Positions 35,620 through 44,079 of a stretch of 64,000 nucleotides of DNA are shown in pieces. The first letter of the stretch is position 1. Each line of letters opens with the position of its first letter. This DNA is from Anaerolineales bacterium (GTDB lineage: Bacteria; Chloroflexota; Anaerolineae; Anaerolineales; Villigracilaceae), in contig JADGEO010000013.1 of assembly GCA_016744335.1 (NCBI GenBank), forward strand, positions 1 to 64,000. The letters run 5' to 3'. The translations under genes and the position numbers were made by a program. The notes under the pieces are model-generated. The model did no database searches, was not told where the DNA came from, and saw nothing but the letters and a program-made list of their open reading frames with translations.

Positions 35620-37260
35620 GTGCAACAAAAAAATATGAGTATCAAAAAGCGCAAATTGAAGCTAGTGGGGATAATGCTTTCATTATTGATTGGGGCACTT
35701 GTCCTCTTCAATACAGAAAGTGTATTTGCCGCGCCAAACCCACCTCCCGAACCTGACCGCTACACAGCCATTACCGTAGAATATACCTCTTACGAATGGT
35801 GGCTTTTGCGCTGGTTAGATAGTGAATTGATTTGTGAAATCACTGTTGAGCATGAGGGGCTGCCTACACCAGACGAAATTTACGTTGCTTGTGGCGAAGA
35901 TGTCTATGATGTATGGATGGCGAATGATACTTGCCCCATTGAAATCCTGAATGAAAACCCAGCAGAATGTCCTGGATATTATTTGCACCTTCTTTCTAGC
36001 ACACCAAAAGCGCGGGAAATAGCGTTAGCGTTGCCGCCTGCCCTTGTGTGGTTAGACCTCGAAGGGTGTATTGTTGAGGATGGAACGAACCGATGCGACC
36101 TTCCCCCTGTGCTTGCTTTGCGTGGAGACGAACCGCTTGCTGGAGAAGAAATTATCCGCGTTAATGGTGAATTAGACGGAGTGCCTTTCTCATGCAATTC
36201 TGCCAACTGTGATCTTCCTCTTGCAGAAACAGATAAAGATGGAGCCAATCTTATTTTTTGGGCGGATTCAAGTTATGGAGATAGCAGTCATCTTTTTGAT
36301 GCCTATTTGCGTATTATTTATACAGAAAATGAAGATGGCACTCACTTTTGGTATGTAGATGTGCTTAGTTCCCAATGGCGCGGTGAGGCAAATGCCAGCT
36401 GTGCAGAGAGTTGGGATGCTTTCCCGCCTATTGGCGGTGTCCCCCTCTGGCTTTCTACGCCAGAAGATGTCGCGGATTTAGAAACAGATGATTCTTATGC
36501 TTATCTTGCAGGGAATTTGATTTCGAACAGCGTCGTTGATGCCAGCCACTGCGCCGATTTTGGCTTAAACGCGAATGGGCAAGCCACCACTTGCGGTCTC
36601 GAAGCCGCGCAACCAGAGATGATTGCATGGCAAAATCATTTTGATGACCTCATCATGGAAGCCGCAGAAGAGACCAATATACCAGCCACCTTAATCAAAA
36701 GGCTCTTTGCCCGTGAAAGCCAATTTTGGCCCGGTGTTTTCAATGCAGGCACCGATGTTGGTTTAGGACATTTAACAGAAAATGGAGCTGATATTGCTTT
36801 TCTTTGGAACCCCGTCTTTTTTGAAGAATTCTGCCCCTTTGTTTTTGAAGACGAAGAATGTGACGGGGGGTATCTTAGCCTAAATGAAGCACAGCAAGAC
36901 AGAATACGTGGGGCATTGGTTTATAGTGTAAATGCCTTAGATGAAGATGCGCCTTTAGGCGTTGATGTTCCTCAAGCAAATTATAGCGTGAGTGTTTTTG
37001 CTAATACGCTTTTAGGGAGTTGTGAACAAACAGGGCGGGTTATGCGGAATAACACAGACCTCGATCCCGGCGCAACAACGGGTTTTGAAGATTTATGGAA
37101 ATTTACACTTGTAGACTATAACGCAGGGGCAGGATGCCTTTCGTTAGCACTTGGAGAGACTATGCAAAAGGGGCTCGTGCTGAATTGGGAAAATCTCTCA
37201 TCTAATTTTACGGTTGTTTGTGAGGGGACAAAAGATTATGTCGAAGAGATTAGCCGGTAA
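35620..37260 (+). CDS. Secreted protein with transglycosylase-like domain
   Basis: 546 residues from GTG, or 541 from the internal ATG at 35635, which places the signal peptide (about residues 12-35, ending SVFAA) nearer the start and is the better choice. The N-terminal 300 residues are Cys-containing (pairs such as 'LICEI', 'VACGED', 'EGCIVEDGTNRCDL') and unassigned. From about residue 350, 'EETNIPATLIKRLFARESQF' with a probable catalytic Glu (about 361-366), followed by 'GLGHLTENGADIAF', matches the SLT lytic-transglycosylase pattern. It is likely exported and acts on the cell wall. Not identified more closely. Confidence 0.65.
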   Translation: MQQKNMSIKKRKLKLVGIMLSLLIGALVLFNTESVFAAPNPPPEPDRYTAITVEYTSYEWWLLRWLDSELICEITVEHEGLPTPDEIYVACGEDVYDVWMANDTCPIEILNENPAECPGYYLHLLSSTPKAREIALALPPALVWLDLEGCIVEDGTNRCDLPPVLALRGDEPLAGEEIIRVNGELDGVPFSCNSANCDLPLAETDKDGANLIFWADSSYGDSSHLFDAYLRIIYTENEDGTHFWYVDVLSSQWRGEANASCAESWDAFPPIGGVPLWLSTPEDVADLETDDSYAYLAGNLISNSVVDASHCADFGLNANGQATTCGLEAAQPEMIAWQNHFDDLIMEAAEETNIPATLIKRLFARESQFWPGVFNAGTDVGLGHLTENGADIAFLWNPVFFEEFCPFVFEDEECDGGYLSLNEAQQDRIRGALVYSVNALDEDAPLGVDVPQANYSVSVFANTLLGSCEQTGRVMRNNTDLDPGATTGFEDLWKFTLVDYNAGAGCLSLALGETMQKGLVLNWENLSSNFTVVCEGTKDYVEEISR

Positions 37261-37447
37261 ATTCATGGGGAATTCAAATAAGCAGCAGCCAGTTTTCTTC
37301 TATTATTCATATTAAAGTTGTTTTTTCTAACCTTTCCTGCTTAAGAATCTTAATTCTCTAGCACTATTTCTAATAAATGTGTTACTATTTGGATATATAT
37401 CATCTGAATACTAAGATTTGTGAGATTATATAGAATTAGGAGATATT

Positions 37448-38302
37448 ATGAATACGTTTAAGAAATGGTGGAATAATGACTTGTCTAAAGGGGTAAAAAT
37501 AGCTTTTCTGGCTTTGCTTGCAAATGGGCTCCCTGCCTTTTTAATTTTGATGAGTTTTCCAAAGATGACGGAAATTTTATTTGTGTGGACAATAAATCCA
37601 GAAATTAATGCGCGGCTTGTAGGAGTGATGTATAGTAATGCCCTGCTCTTAGTTGGTATAGGTGCTTTCCAAATAAGCTGGGCTAGGGTTCGTATCACCA
37701 TGGTGGTTATTACTCTTTTTTCTGTTTTTGCAACCATACTTACCTTTTTCTACCTAAAGCCTTTTTTAGCTCATCCTTGGTATCACCTTGGCTACTGGCT
37801 GATTATGTATCTTATCCTTTTCTTTGTTGCGCCTTATGTTTTTGTAACACATGAAAAAAAATATGGTGGACGCCTCCCGATCCAAATCCCGTTAAATCGT
37901 GCAGCTAAATTTCTTGTATTTGCTTCAATGATTGTCAGCTTGCTCAGTGGTTTGATGCTCCTTTTCAAGATCGATGTCGTTAATCAGTTTTGGTTATGGG
38001 AACTTCCTCCTCTGGTCGGCGGTCTAATTGGTGTACTTTTTATCACTCACGCTGCCGCACATGCTTGGGCATTATGGGATGGCGATTGGCTACGAGTGCG
38101 TCCTATGTTCTGGCAAGCCCCACCAACAGGGCTACTTTTTATGCTTCTACCATTAACTCACCCGAATAATTTACACCCAGATATGGAAGGAACACTAATT
38201 ATTTTTTGTTTTGTAGTTGGGTTACTGTTACTTTCTAATTTGGCTATTATTTTAGGGTATCGTCCTGTCGAGAAAAAATATGTTCAAAAAAGAGATTTCT
38301 AA
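37448..38302 (+). CDS. Integral membrane protein, unknown
   Basis: 284 residues with about 8 hydrophobic segments and little soluble sequence, so an inner-membrane protein. A short loop near residues 140-150 ('HEKKYGGRLPIQIPLNR') is followed by helices with 'HAAAHAWALWDGDWLRVRPM'. RBS AGGAG lies 6 bases before ATG. The 3' end overlaps the next gene by 23 bases, so the two are co-translated. No family recognised. Confidence 0.7.
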   Translation: MNTFKKWWNNDLSKGVKIAFLALLANGLPAFLILMSFPKMTEILFVWTINPEINARLVGVMYSNALLLVGIGAFQISWARVRITMVVITLFSVFATILTFFYLKPFLAHPWYHLGYWLIMYLILFFVAPYVFVTHEKKYGGRLPIQIPLNRAAKFLVFASMIVSLLSGLMLLFKIDVVNQFWLWELPPLVGGLIGVLFITHAAAHAWALWDGDWLRVRPMFWQAPPTGLLFMLLPLTHPNNLHPDMEGTLIIFCFVVGLLLLSNLAIILGYRPVEKKYVQKRDF

Positions 38303-38978
38303 AACTATACGTTTGGATGTGGTCGGCTTATTTCTGGCTGGGTTGAATAACACTTTCCTAGCGTTATTTATCGCTGTTTTTATCCATGGCCCAGGCACTA
38401 TTTCAAACCAGTCCGATCTACTTCTGCGTGCTAACTGGATCGCAGAGAACGCCTTGCTCTGGAAGTTGGGCTGGCTCTTGTGGTTTGCGCCAACACTTAG
38501 TTTTGCATGGAGTTATTATGCTCTTGGACGGCATTTGGACGCTACACGTCAATGGCGTAATCTGGCAATTGGCGTGGCAATAATCGCCGCGGCGGTTGAT
38601 ATTGTTGGCGTACTCCTTAATGCGACCGTCTTACCTGAGCTGGCGCGTGAATTAGCCAATACAATAGCGAATCCAGCCCCGACTTTAATGGTGGTTTTTT
38701 TGTCAATGGAAAAATTTGCTAATAATCTAACCAATATCGGTGGTTTTGGATTATACACATTAGCAGGTATGCTCCTTTTGCCAGCCATCTTTGCTACTGC
38801 GAGTTATCCGCATTGGTTGGCTAAGCTAGGCGCTATAGAATGGATAATTTCGTCAATCGCCGTAGTTTTGCTGATTTTTGTACCTACTTTAGCAACAGGT
38901 CCTTTGATCGTGAGCTTTCTGCTTTACGCCCCTTGGGTTTGGGGAAGTGCTATATGGATTTTACGTAAAGAAACTTAA
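38280..38978 (+). CDS. Integral membrane protein, unknown
   Basis: 232 residues with about 6 hydrophobic segments; the first is 'VGLFLAGLNNTFLALFIAVF'. Starts within the last 23 bases of the preceding gene, with no Shine-Dalgarno sequence of its own that I can see; re-initiation is likely. The protein resembles membrane proteins often annotated as DUF-type. No function assignable. The two form an isolated pair between a cell-wall protein and the sulfatase cassette. Confidence 0.7.
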   Translation: MFKKEISKTIRLDVVGLFLAGLNNTFLALFIAVFIHGPGTISNQSDLLLRANWIAENALLWKLGWLLWFAPTLSFAWSYYALGRHLDATRQWRNLAIGVAIIAAAVDIVGVLLNATVLPELARELANTIANPAPTLMVVFLSMEKFANNLTNIGGFGLYTLAGMLLLPAIFATASYPHWLAKLGAIEWIISSIAVVLLIFVPTLATGPLIVSFLLYAPWVWGSAIWILRKET

Positions 38979-39289
38979 AAACAAAAATTGTACTTTCTTC
39001 TTTTTATTTTTTTTATTCTCATAAAACTTGCTGAAAGAGTAGATAAATTTATGGTAAACTTTTTATCAGAGTTGCGTAAGTCTGATGGCATTTATTGGAG
39101 AATTCATGCCCTCTATTTTCTCGCAGTTCCACCTTTTTTGTCAAAAGTCCAATATACGGAAAGTTTGTATGAAGTAAGGTACGGTTTTTTACTCAATCGA
39201 CTTGATTAAAATCGTCGAGTAATCAGTCTGGAATACCACCATCATTAAAAGTTTCAGCGATGGATCTGGACTAAGGTAGGAGACAAATA
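38979..39289. other. Intergenic region before the sulfatase cassette
   Basis: About 310 bases. An open frame at 38988-39209 has no credible start signal and low-complexity coding, so I do not call it. RBS TAGGAG at 39276-39281 serves the next gene. Nothing else found. Confidence 0.5.
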
Positions 39290-40684
39290 TTGGTAGCAAA
39301 TAACGTTATACCGCCCCGAATTCACGTATTGGCCAAACCCAGTGGTGCTACATGTAACTTGGGATGTTCCTACTGTTTTTTCCTGGATAAAGAGTTGCTC
39401 TATCCCAATAGCAAGTTTCGTATGAGTGACGTGGATCTGGAAGCCTATATCCGCCAACTGATCGAATCGCATCGCTCACGCGAGGTAACGGTTGCCTGGC
39501 AGGGCGGTGAGCCAACCCTAATGGGTGTGGATTTCTACCGTAAGGCGATTGAATACCAGAAAAAGTATCGCAAGCCAGGTATGACATTCGAAAACACCAT
39601 GCAAACCAACGGCACCCTGCTGAATGATGAGTGGTGCGAATTCCTGAAAGAGAACGATTTCCTGGTGGGAATCAGCATTGATGGTCCTGCCCATCTTCAC
39701 GATGTCCACCGTTTAGATAAGGGGGGCAAGGGGACTTTCGACAGGGTGATGCGCGGTTTACGCTTATTACAGAAGCATGGTGTAGAATATAATATCCTTA
39801 CCACTATCAACCGAGTCAATGCGGCTCATCCGCTGGAGGTCTATCGTTTTCTGCGCGATGAGGCAAAGACCAGTTGGATCCAGTTCATTCCGATTGTTGA
39901 ACGCATTACTGGTGATGGATCTAACCTGCATCAAGAAGGGGATAAGGTCACGCCACGCACTGTGCTCGCCGAGCAATTTGGCCGCTTCTTGATCCAGATC
40001 TTTGATGAGTGGGTACTGAATGATGTTGGGAAGGTCTTTGTGCAAACATTTGAAGCTTCCCTGCGAAGTTTCATGCGCTATCCAACATCAGGCATGTGTA
40101 TCTTTGACGAAACTTGCGGATATGGTCTGGCACTGGAGCATAACGGTGACCTGTATTCCTGCGATCATTTTGTAGAGCCTGAATACCTGATTGGCAATAT
40201 AAAAGATGAACATATGCTCCAGATGCTGGCTTCTGAGAAGCAGCAGAAATTCGGTCTAGATAAGCGAGATAGCTTGCCCAAGTACTGTCTTGATTGTGAA
40301 GTACGTTTTGCTTGTAATGGGGAATGCCCCAAGAACCGCTTTATCGACACGCCAGACGGAGAACCCGGCCTAAACTACCTGTGTGCTGGTTATAAAAGTT
40401 TTTTCAAGCGTGTTGATGAACCAATGAAGGTATTAGGGACTCTTCTGCGTACAGGACGTCAGACTGAAGAGATAATGAAGATTCTCAAAAAAGACGAACC
40501 AGCCCTTCAGATGGCTTATCGAAAAGCGAGGAAAACAGATCCATGCCCCTGCGGTAGCGGCATGACTTTTAATCGCTGTCATGGTTGGAAAGCATCAAAA
40601 CGCGGTCACCGAGGTGGCAAACCATCGGCGCCGCAACCTCGCCCACCAGTTAGGATTTCTATAGATGAAAACCTAGATAGTTAA
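39290..40684 (+). CDS. Anaerobic sulfatase maturase, radical SAM/SPASM, with SEC-C tail
   Basis: 464 residues from TTG at 39290 (RBS TAGGAG 8 bases upstream). Radical SAM site C22-x3-C26-x2-C29 inside 'GATCNLGCSYCFFLDK', then 'WQGGEPTLMGVDFYRKAI' and 'QTNGTLLNDEWCEFL', and the SPASM region with 'CGYGLALEHNGDLYSCDHFV' and 'CLDCEVRFACNGECPKNR'. These cysteines bind the two auxiliary 4Fe-4S clusters. It converts Cys or Ser in the sulfatase active site to formylglycine. A C-terminal metal-binding SEC-C motif, 'PCPCGSGMTFNRCHG' (residues 428-442), is an extra on this enzyme. It precedes its probable substrate, the sulfatase gene. Confidence 0.93.
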   Translation: MVANNVIPPRIHVLAKPSGATCNLGCSYCFFLDKELLYPNSKFRMSDVDLEAYIRQLIESHRSREVTVAWQGGEPTLMGVDFYRKAIEYQKKYRKPGMTFENTMQTNGTLLNDEWCEFLKENDFLVGISIDGPAHLHDVHRLDKGGKGTFDRVMRGLRLLQKHGVEYNILTTINRVNAAHPLEVYRFLRDEAKTSWIQFIPIVERITGDGSNLHQEGDKVTPRTVLAEQFGRFLIQIFDEWVLNDVGKVFVQTFEASLRSFMRYPTSGMCIFDETCGYGLALEHNGDLYSCDHFVEPEYLIGNIKDEHMLQMLASEKQQKFGLDKRDSLPKYCLDCEVRFACNGECPKNRFIDTPDGEPGLNYLCAGYKSFFKRVDEPMKVLGTLLRTGRQTEEIMKILKKDEPALQMAYRKARKTDPCPCGSGMTFNRCHGWKASKRGHRGGKPSAPQPRPPVRISIDENLDS

Positions 40685-40699
40685 TGAATGGAGGTTTCT

Positions 40700-40819
40700 T
40701 TGGATAAAAATAATCAAATTGTTACCAATAGTATAAGTGTAGAAGAACATTCAAATACTCTAATAGAGGTGAAAAATGACAGAAGGAAAAAAACCCAATA
40801 TTTTGATTTTGTGGGGTGA
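40700..40819 (+). CDS. Possible 39-residue peptide ahead of sulfatase
   Basis: A TTG start at 40700 has GGAGG (40690-40694) five bases upstream, and the frame runs 39 codons to TGA at 40819, overlapping the sulfatase start (40776) by 44 bases. The peptide is hydrophilic and shows no motif. The strong ribosome-binding site might serve only to couple translation to the sulfatase, whose own RBS GAGGTG lies at about 40767. Function unknown. Confidence 0.35.
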   Translation: MDKNNQIVTNSISVEEHSNTLIEVKNDRRKKTQYFDFVG

Positions 40820-42266
40820 TGACATCGGCTGGTGGAATATCAGCTACAACAGCCGCGGTCAAATGGGCTACCGCACTCCTAATATCGATCGTGTTGGTAA
40901 TGAAGGCGTAGCCTTCACCGACTACTACGCCCAGCAGAGTTGCACTGCTGGACGCGCAGCCTTCATCACTGGTCAGAATCCAATCCGCACAGGCTTGACC
41001 AAGGTTGGAATGCCGGGTGCTGATGTGGGCTTGAGCGCAGAAGATCCAACCATCGCCGAACTGCTCAAACCCTTGGGATATACCACGGGGCAGTTTGGTA
41101 AAAACCATCTCGGCGACAGAGATGAAACTCTGCCAACCATGCACGGATTTGACGAATTCTTTGGCAACCTCTATCACCTGAACGCCGAAGAAGAACCAGA
41201 AAATGTTGACTATCCCAAGGACCCAGCTTTCAAGGAACGCTTTGGTCCCAGAGGCGTGCTACACTGCTGGTCTGACGGACAGGGCGGGCAGAAGATTGAG
41301 GACACGGGTCCCCTGACCAAGAAGCGCATGGAAACCATTGACGATGAAGTCACCGAACATGCCCTGCGCTTCATCGACGAGGCACATGAGGCAGACCAAC
41401 CTTTCTTCATGTGGTACAACACGACCGCCATGCACTTCAGAACCCATACCGCCGAAAAGCACGAAGGGAAGAGTGGCCAGGGCTTCTATAACGATGCTAT
41501 GGTTGCCCATGATGAGCATATCGGCGAGATGCTGAACAAGCTCGATGAACTCGGTATTGCCGAAGATACCATCGTCATGTATTCTACGGATAATGGTCCG
41601 CATTACAACACGTGGCCTGATGCCGCCATTACCCCCTTCCGCGGTGAGAAAAATTCCAACTGGGAAGGAGGCTGGCGTGTACCCGCCTTTGTGCGCTGGC
41701 CCGGTAAGATCGAGGCTGGCTCGGTCTTAAACGGCATTGTTACTCACCAGGATTGGTTGTCCACCTTCCTTGCCGCCGCGGGTGACCCAGACATTAAAGA
41801 AAAACTCCTAGAAGGCCACAAAGCCGGTGACAAAACCTTCAATGTTCATATTGACGGTTTCAATATGCTGCCTTACCTAACGGGTGAGGTCGAGGATAGC
41901 CCACGAGAGACCTTCTTCTACATCAGCGATGACGGTGATATCTTGGCAATCCGCCACAATGACTGGAAGGCAGTCCTGATGGAACAGCGGGAGAAGACGT
42001 TGGCATTATGGTTTGAACCTTTTGTCCCGCTCCGTGGAGCGAAGATATTCAACCTCCGCCAAGATCCCTTTGAACGGGCTGACCAAAATTCAAATACGTA
42101 TTGGGATTGGTATGTATCACGTGTCTACCTAATCTATGGGATGCAGGCACTGGTGGCGAAGGAAATCGATGCTTTCATAAAATACCCACCACGTCAGAAA
42201 CCAGCCTCCTTCAACCTGGAAGCGGTGCTACGGCAATTGGAAGAATCGCAAAGCCAAGCACAATAA
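40776..42266 (+). CDS. Sulfatase, Cys type
   Basis: 496 residues of the alkaline-phosphatase superfamily. Metal ligands 'LWGDDIGWWN' (D15, D16) are followed by the formylglycine site C56-TAGR60 (C-x-A-x-R), the Cys type matured by anaerobic sulfatase maturases. Further segments: 'GKNHLGDRDETLPTMHGFDEF', 'MYSTDNGPHYNTWPDAAITP' (metal-site D-N) and 'FRGEKNSNWEGGWRVPAFVR'. No signal peptide is visible, unlike most exported sulfatases, so it may be cytoplasmic. The substrate sulfate ester is not readable. The codon usage is more GC-rich than in surrounding genes, suggesting transfer together with the maturase. Confidence 0.93.
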   Translation: MTEGKKPNILILWGDDIGWWNISYNSRGQMGYRTPNIDRVGNEGVAFTDYYAQQSCTAGRAAFITGQNPIRTGLTKVGMPGADVGLSAEDPTIAELLKPLGYTTGQFGKNHLGDRDETLPTMHGFDEFFGNLYHLNAEEEPENVDYPKDPAFKERFGPRGVLHCWSDGQGGQKIEDTGPLTKKRMETIDDEVTEHALRFIDEAHEADQPFFMWYNTTAMHFRTHTAEKHEGKSGQGFYNDAMVAHDEHIGEMLNKLDELGIAEDTIVMYSTDNGPHYNTWPDAAITPFRGEKNSNWEGGWRVPAFVRWPGKIEAGSVLNGIVTHQDWLSTFLAAAGDPDIKEKLLEGHKAGDKTFNVHIDGFNMLPYLTGEVEDSPRETFFYISDDGDILAIRHNDWKAVLMEQREKTLALWFEPFVPLRGAKIFNLRQDPFERADQNSNTYWDWYVSRVYLIYGMQALVAKEIDAFIKYPPRQKPASFNLEAVLRQLEESQSQAQ

Positions 42267-42313
42267 TAAACAGATTTCCACGGTGACCTAAAAGGGTCCG
42301 GTAAAGATAAACA

Positions 42314-42343
42314 GGGCTGGCAGTGAAATTGAGCTGCCAGCCC
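42314..42343 (+). terminator. Hairpin between sulfatase and methyltransferase
   Basis: A perfect 10-bp stem GGGCTGGCAG / CTGCCAGCCC with a 10-base loop. No T-tract follows, so it may be an attenuator or stability element. It covers an in-frame GTG at 42323, which is therefore not a likely start for the next gene. Confidence 0.55.
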
Positions 42344-42376
42344 ATTCATACAAAGGGTGGGACAAAAGGAAAGTTA

Positions 42377-43678
42377 TTGTTGAACCTACAAGACGAATTC
42401 CATACATCATTAAGGGGGTTGGCTGAGGAAGTCCGGGATTTCTACGAACGTTATCCTTATCCTCGACCGATCGAAAGCCTCGATAAATATCGGCGTCTCT
42501 GGAAAGATTCACATAGGCACCGCGCCGACTACCATCTTTTCTGGCCGGCCAAAACCTACCGCGAAGACCAATCTATCTTGATCGCTGGTTGTGGCACATC
42601 TCAGGCAGCCAAGCATGCCTTACGTTGGCCTGAAGCTCAGGTTACCGGTATCGACTTCAGTGCCACCAGCGTGCGCAGTACTGAAAAACTCAAAGAAAAA
42701 TACAAACTGAATAATCTTCAGGTGCATCAACTTCCTATCGAGCAGGTCGATGATCTGGGAATGAGCTTCGATCAGATTGTGTGCACCGGGGTTCTCCATC
42801 ATCTGCCTGACCCAGACGCCGGGCTAAAAGCACTGCGTGATGTGCTAAAACCTGATGGTGTTATGCACCTTATGGTGTACGCACCGTATGGGCGGATAGG
42901 CATTTATATGCTCCAGGAATTCGCTAGGCGGGTCGGTGTCCAAGCTAACGATAAGCATATTCGCGAACTCGTTGTTGCTCTCAAGGCTCTGCCTCCCGGG
43001 CATCCACTCGAAGACCTGCTACGCAAAGCCCCAGACTTTCAGCACGAGGCAGCCTTAGCCGATGCACTTTTGCATCCGCAGGACCGTGCCTATTCCGTCA
43101 CACAATTATTTGAATTTATTGAAAAAGCAGGGCTGGCATTCAGCCGTTGGGTTAAGCAAGCACCTTATAACCCGCACTGCGGCATCATGGCAAACCTTCC
43201 GCAAGCTCCCCAGATCGCGCAGCTTTCCCAAGTGGAGCAGTATGCCGCTGTCGAACTTTTCAGGGGTACGATGTTGCGCCATAGCGCAATTCTTACTCGT
43301 GACGACAACCCCGGCGGCTCGCAACCTGTCAGTTTTACGAGTAAAGCCTGGACCAGCTACGTGCCAGTGCGCATGTCAGATACGATTTGTGTTCAAGAGC
43401 GGCTACCGCCCGGAGCCGCAGGTGTTCTGATCAACCGGACTCACACTTACACAGACCTTTTTATGCCAATAGACTCAACTGAGAAGAGTTTCTTTGATGC
43501 GATTGACGGGGGCTGTACGATCGGTGATATCGTGAAAAAGATAAATCAAAACACAACAAAAAAACTATCCTTGGATCGTGTGCGGGGCTTTTTTGAACGG
43601 CTCTGGCTCTACGATCAGGTGGTGTTTGAATTGAAAAGAAAAACAGATAACGACACAGATTTTTCAGTCGTGGAATGA
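42377..43678 (+). CDS. SAM-dependent methyltransferase with C-terminal extension
   Basis: About 434 residues from TTG at 42377 (AAAGGA 7 bases upstream); an in-frame GTG at 42323 lies inside a hairpin. The Rossmann core has motif I 'ILIAGCGTSQAAKHALRWP', 'VTGIDFSATSVRSTEKLKEK', then 'IVCTGVLHHLPDPDAGLKAL' and 'LKPDGVMHLMVYAP', typical of class I methyltransferases acting on small molecules. The last 200 residues form a separate domain with 'CTIGDIVKKINQNTTKKL', perhaps a winged-helix-like region. It shares the higher GC of the preceding two genes and probably belongs to the same cassette. Substrate unknown. Confidence 0.8.
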   Translation: MLNLQDEFHTSLRGLAEEVRDFYERYPYPRPIESLDKYRRLWKDSHRHRADYHLFWPAKTYREDQSILIAGCGTSQAAKHALRWPEAQVTGIDFSATSVRSTEKLKEKYKLNNLQVHQLPIEQVDDLGMSFDQIVCTGVLHHLPDPDAGLKALRDVLKPDGVMHLMVYAPYGRIGIYMLQEFARRVGVQANDKHIRELVVALKALPPGHPLEDLLRKAPDFQHEAALADALLHPQDRAYSVTQLFEFIEKAGLAFSRWVKQAPYNPHCGIMANLPQAPQIAQLSQVEQYAAVELFRGTMLRHSAILTRDDNPGGSQPVSFTSKAWTSYVPVRMSDTICVQERLPPGAAGVLINRTHTYTDLFMPIDSTEKSFFDAIDGGCTIGDIVKKINQNTTKKLSLDRVRGFFERLWLYDQVVFELKRKTDNDTDFSVVE

Positions 43679-43845
43679 TAGGATTGCAAAACAAGCCGAA
43701 CAAGATCCATTGCTGCGTTCCAAACAGCCAAGAAAACCTTGGATAACAACTTATAATGCAAGTTAATCGTGATTTTATTCAATAACACAAAATATCATAA
43801 AATGAGAAATAGGAATAAAACCTGCTAAATAAAAATATGGTAAAC

Positions 43846-43971
43846 TTCATCCCGTTGGGGAGTAGCCAACCTGTCCCCACAGGATGAATTGTCGTCAACA
43901 CAGATTTGTAAGGGTAATGCACGTCACCCCAATCTCGGCAATTCAACGCTTTCGCGAAGGCAAGACCAACA
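43846..43971 (+). ncRNA. yybP-ykoY (manganese) riboswitch
   Basis: The conserved yybP-ykoY segments are visible: GTTGGGGAGTAGCCAAC (43855-43871), GTCGTCA (43891-43897) and GGCAAGACC (43959-43967), in the expected order about 115 bases apart. Members of this class bind Mn2+ and usually raise expression of metal exporters. GTTGG can pair either near its neighbour or with CCAAC (43966-43970), so P1 formation would compete with the terminator stem that follows. It lies upstream of a P-type ATPase. Confidence 0.87.
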
Positions 43972-44001
43972 CGCATTATTGACGCGTGTTGGTCTTTTTT
44001 T
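43962..44001 (+). terminator. Terminator of the manganese riboswitch
   Basis: AAGACCAACACGC (43962-43974) and GCGTGTTGGTCTT (43984-43996) make a 13-bp perfect stem with loop ATTATTGAC and a T-tract to 44001. The 5' arm overlaps the conserved GGCAAGACC end of the aptamer, the layout expected for a switch in which ligand binding prevents termination. Confidence 0.88.
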
Positions 44002-44040
44002 ATAAAAATGCGACGCATAAAACGTGTTGCGTGAAATCTT

Positions 44041-44078
44041 AAGTCTTAGGTCTTAAGTCTGATATCTGAGGTCTCAAA
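44041..44078. repeat. GTCTGATATCTGAGGTCT-type repeat before the ATPase start
   Basis: AAGTCTTAGGTCTTAAGTCT GATATCTGAGGTCTC ends 4 bases before the ATPase ATG and matches the sequence before the glutaredoxin ATG (20086-20108). Confidence 0.65.
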
Positions 44079-44079
44079 A

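Noticed and set aside
38988..39209. 73-codon open frame
   Set aside because: No ribosome-binding site, first helix only by low-complexity T-runs, no similarity to any family; it looks like chance.
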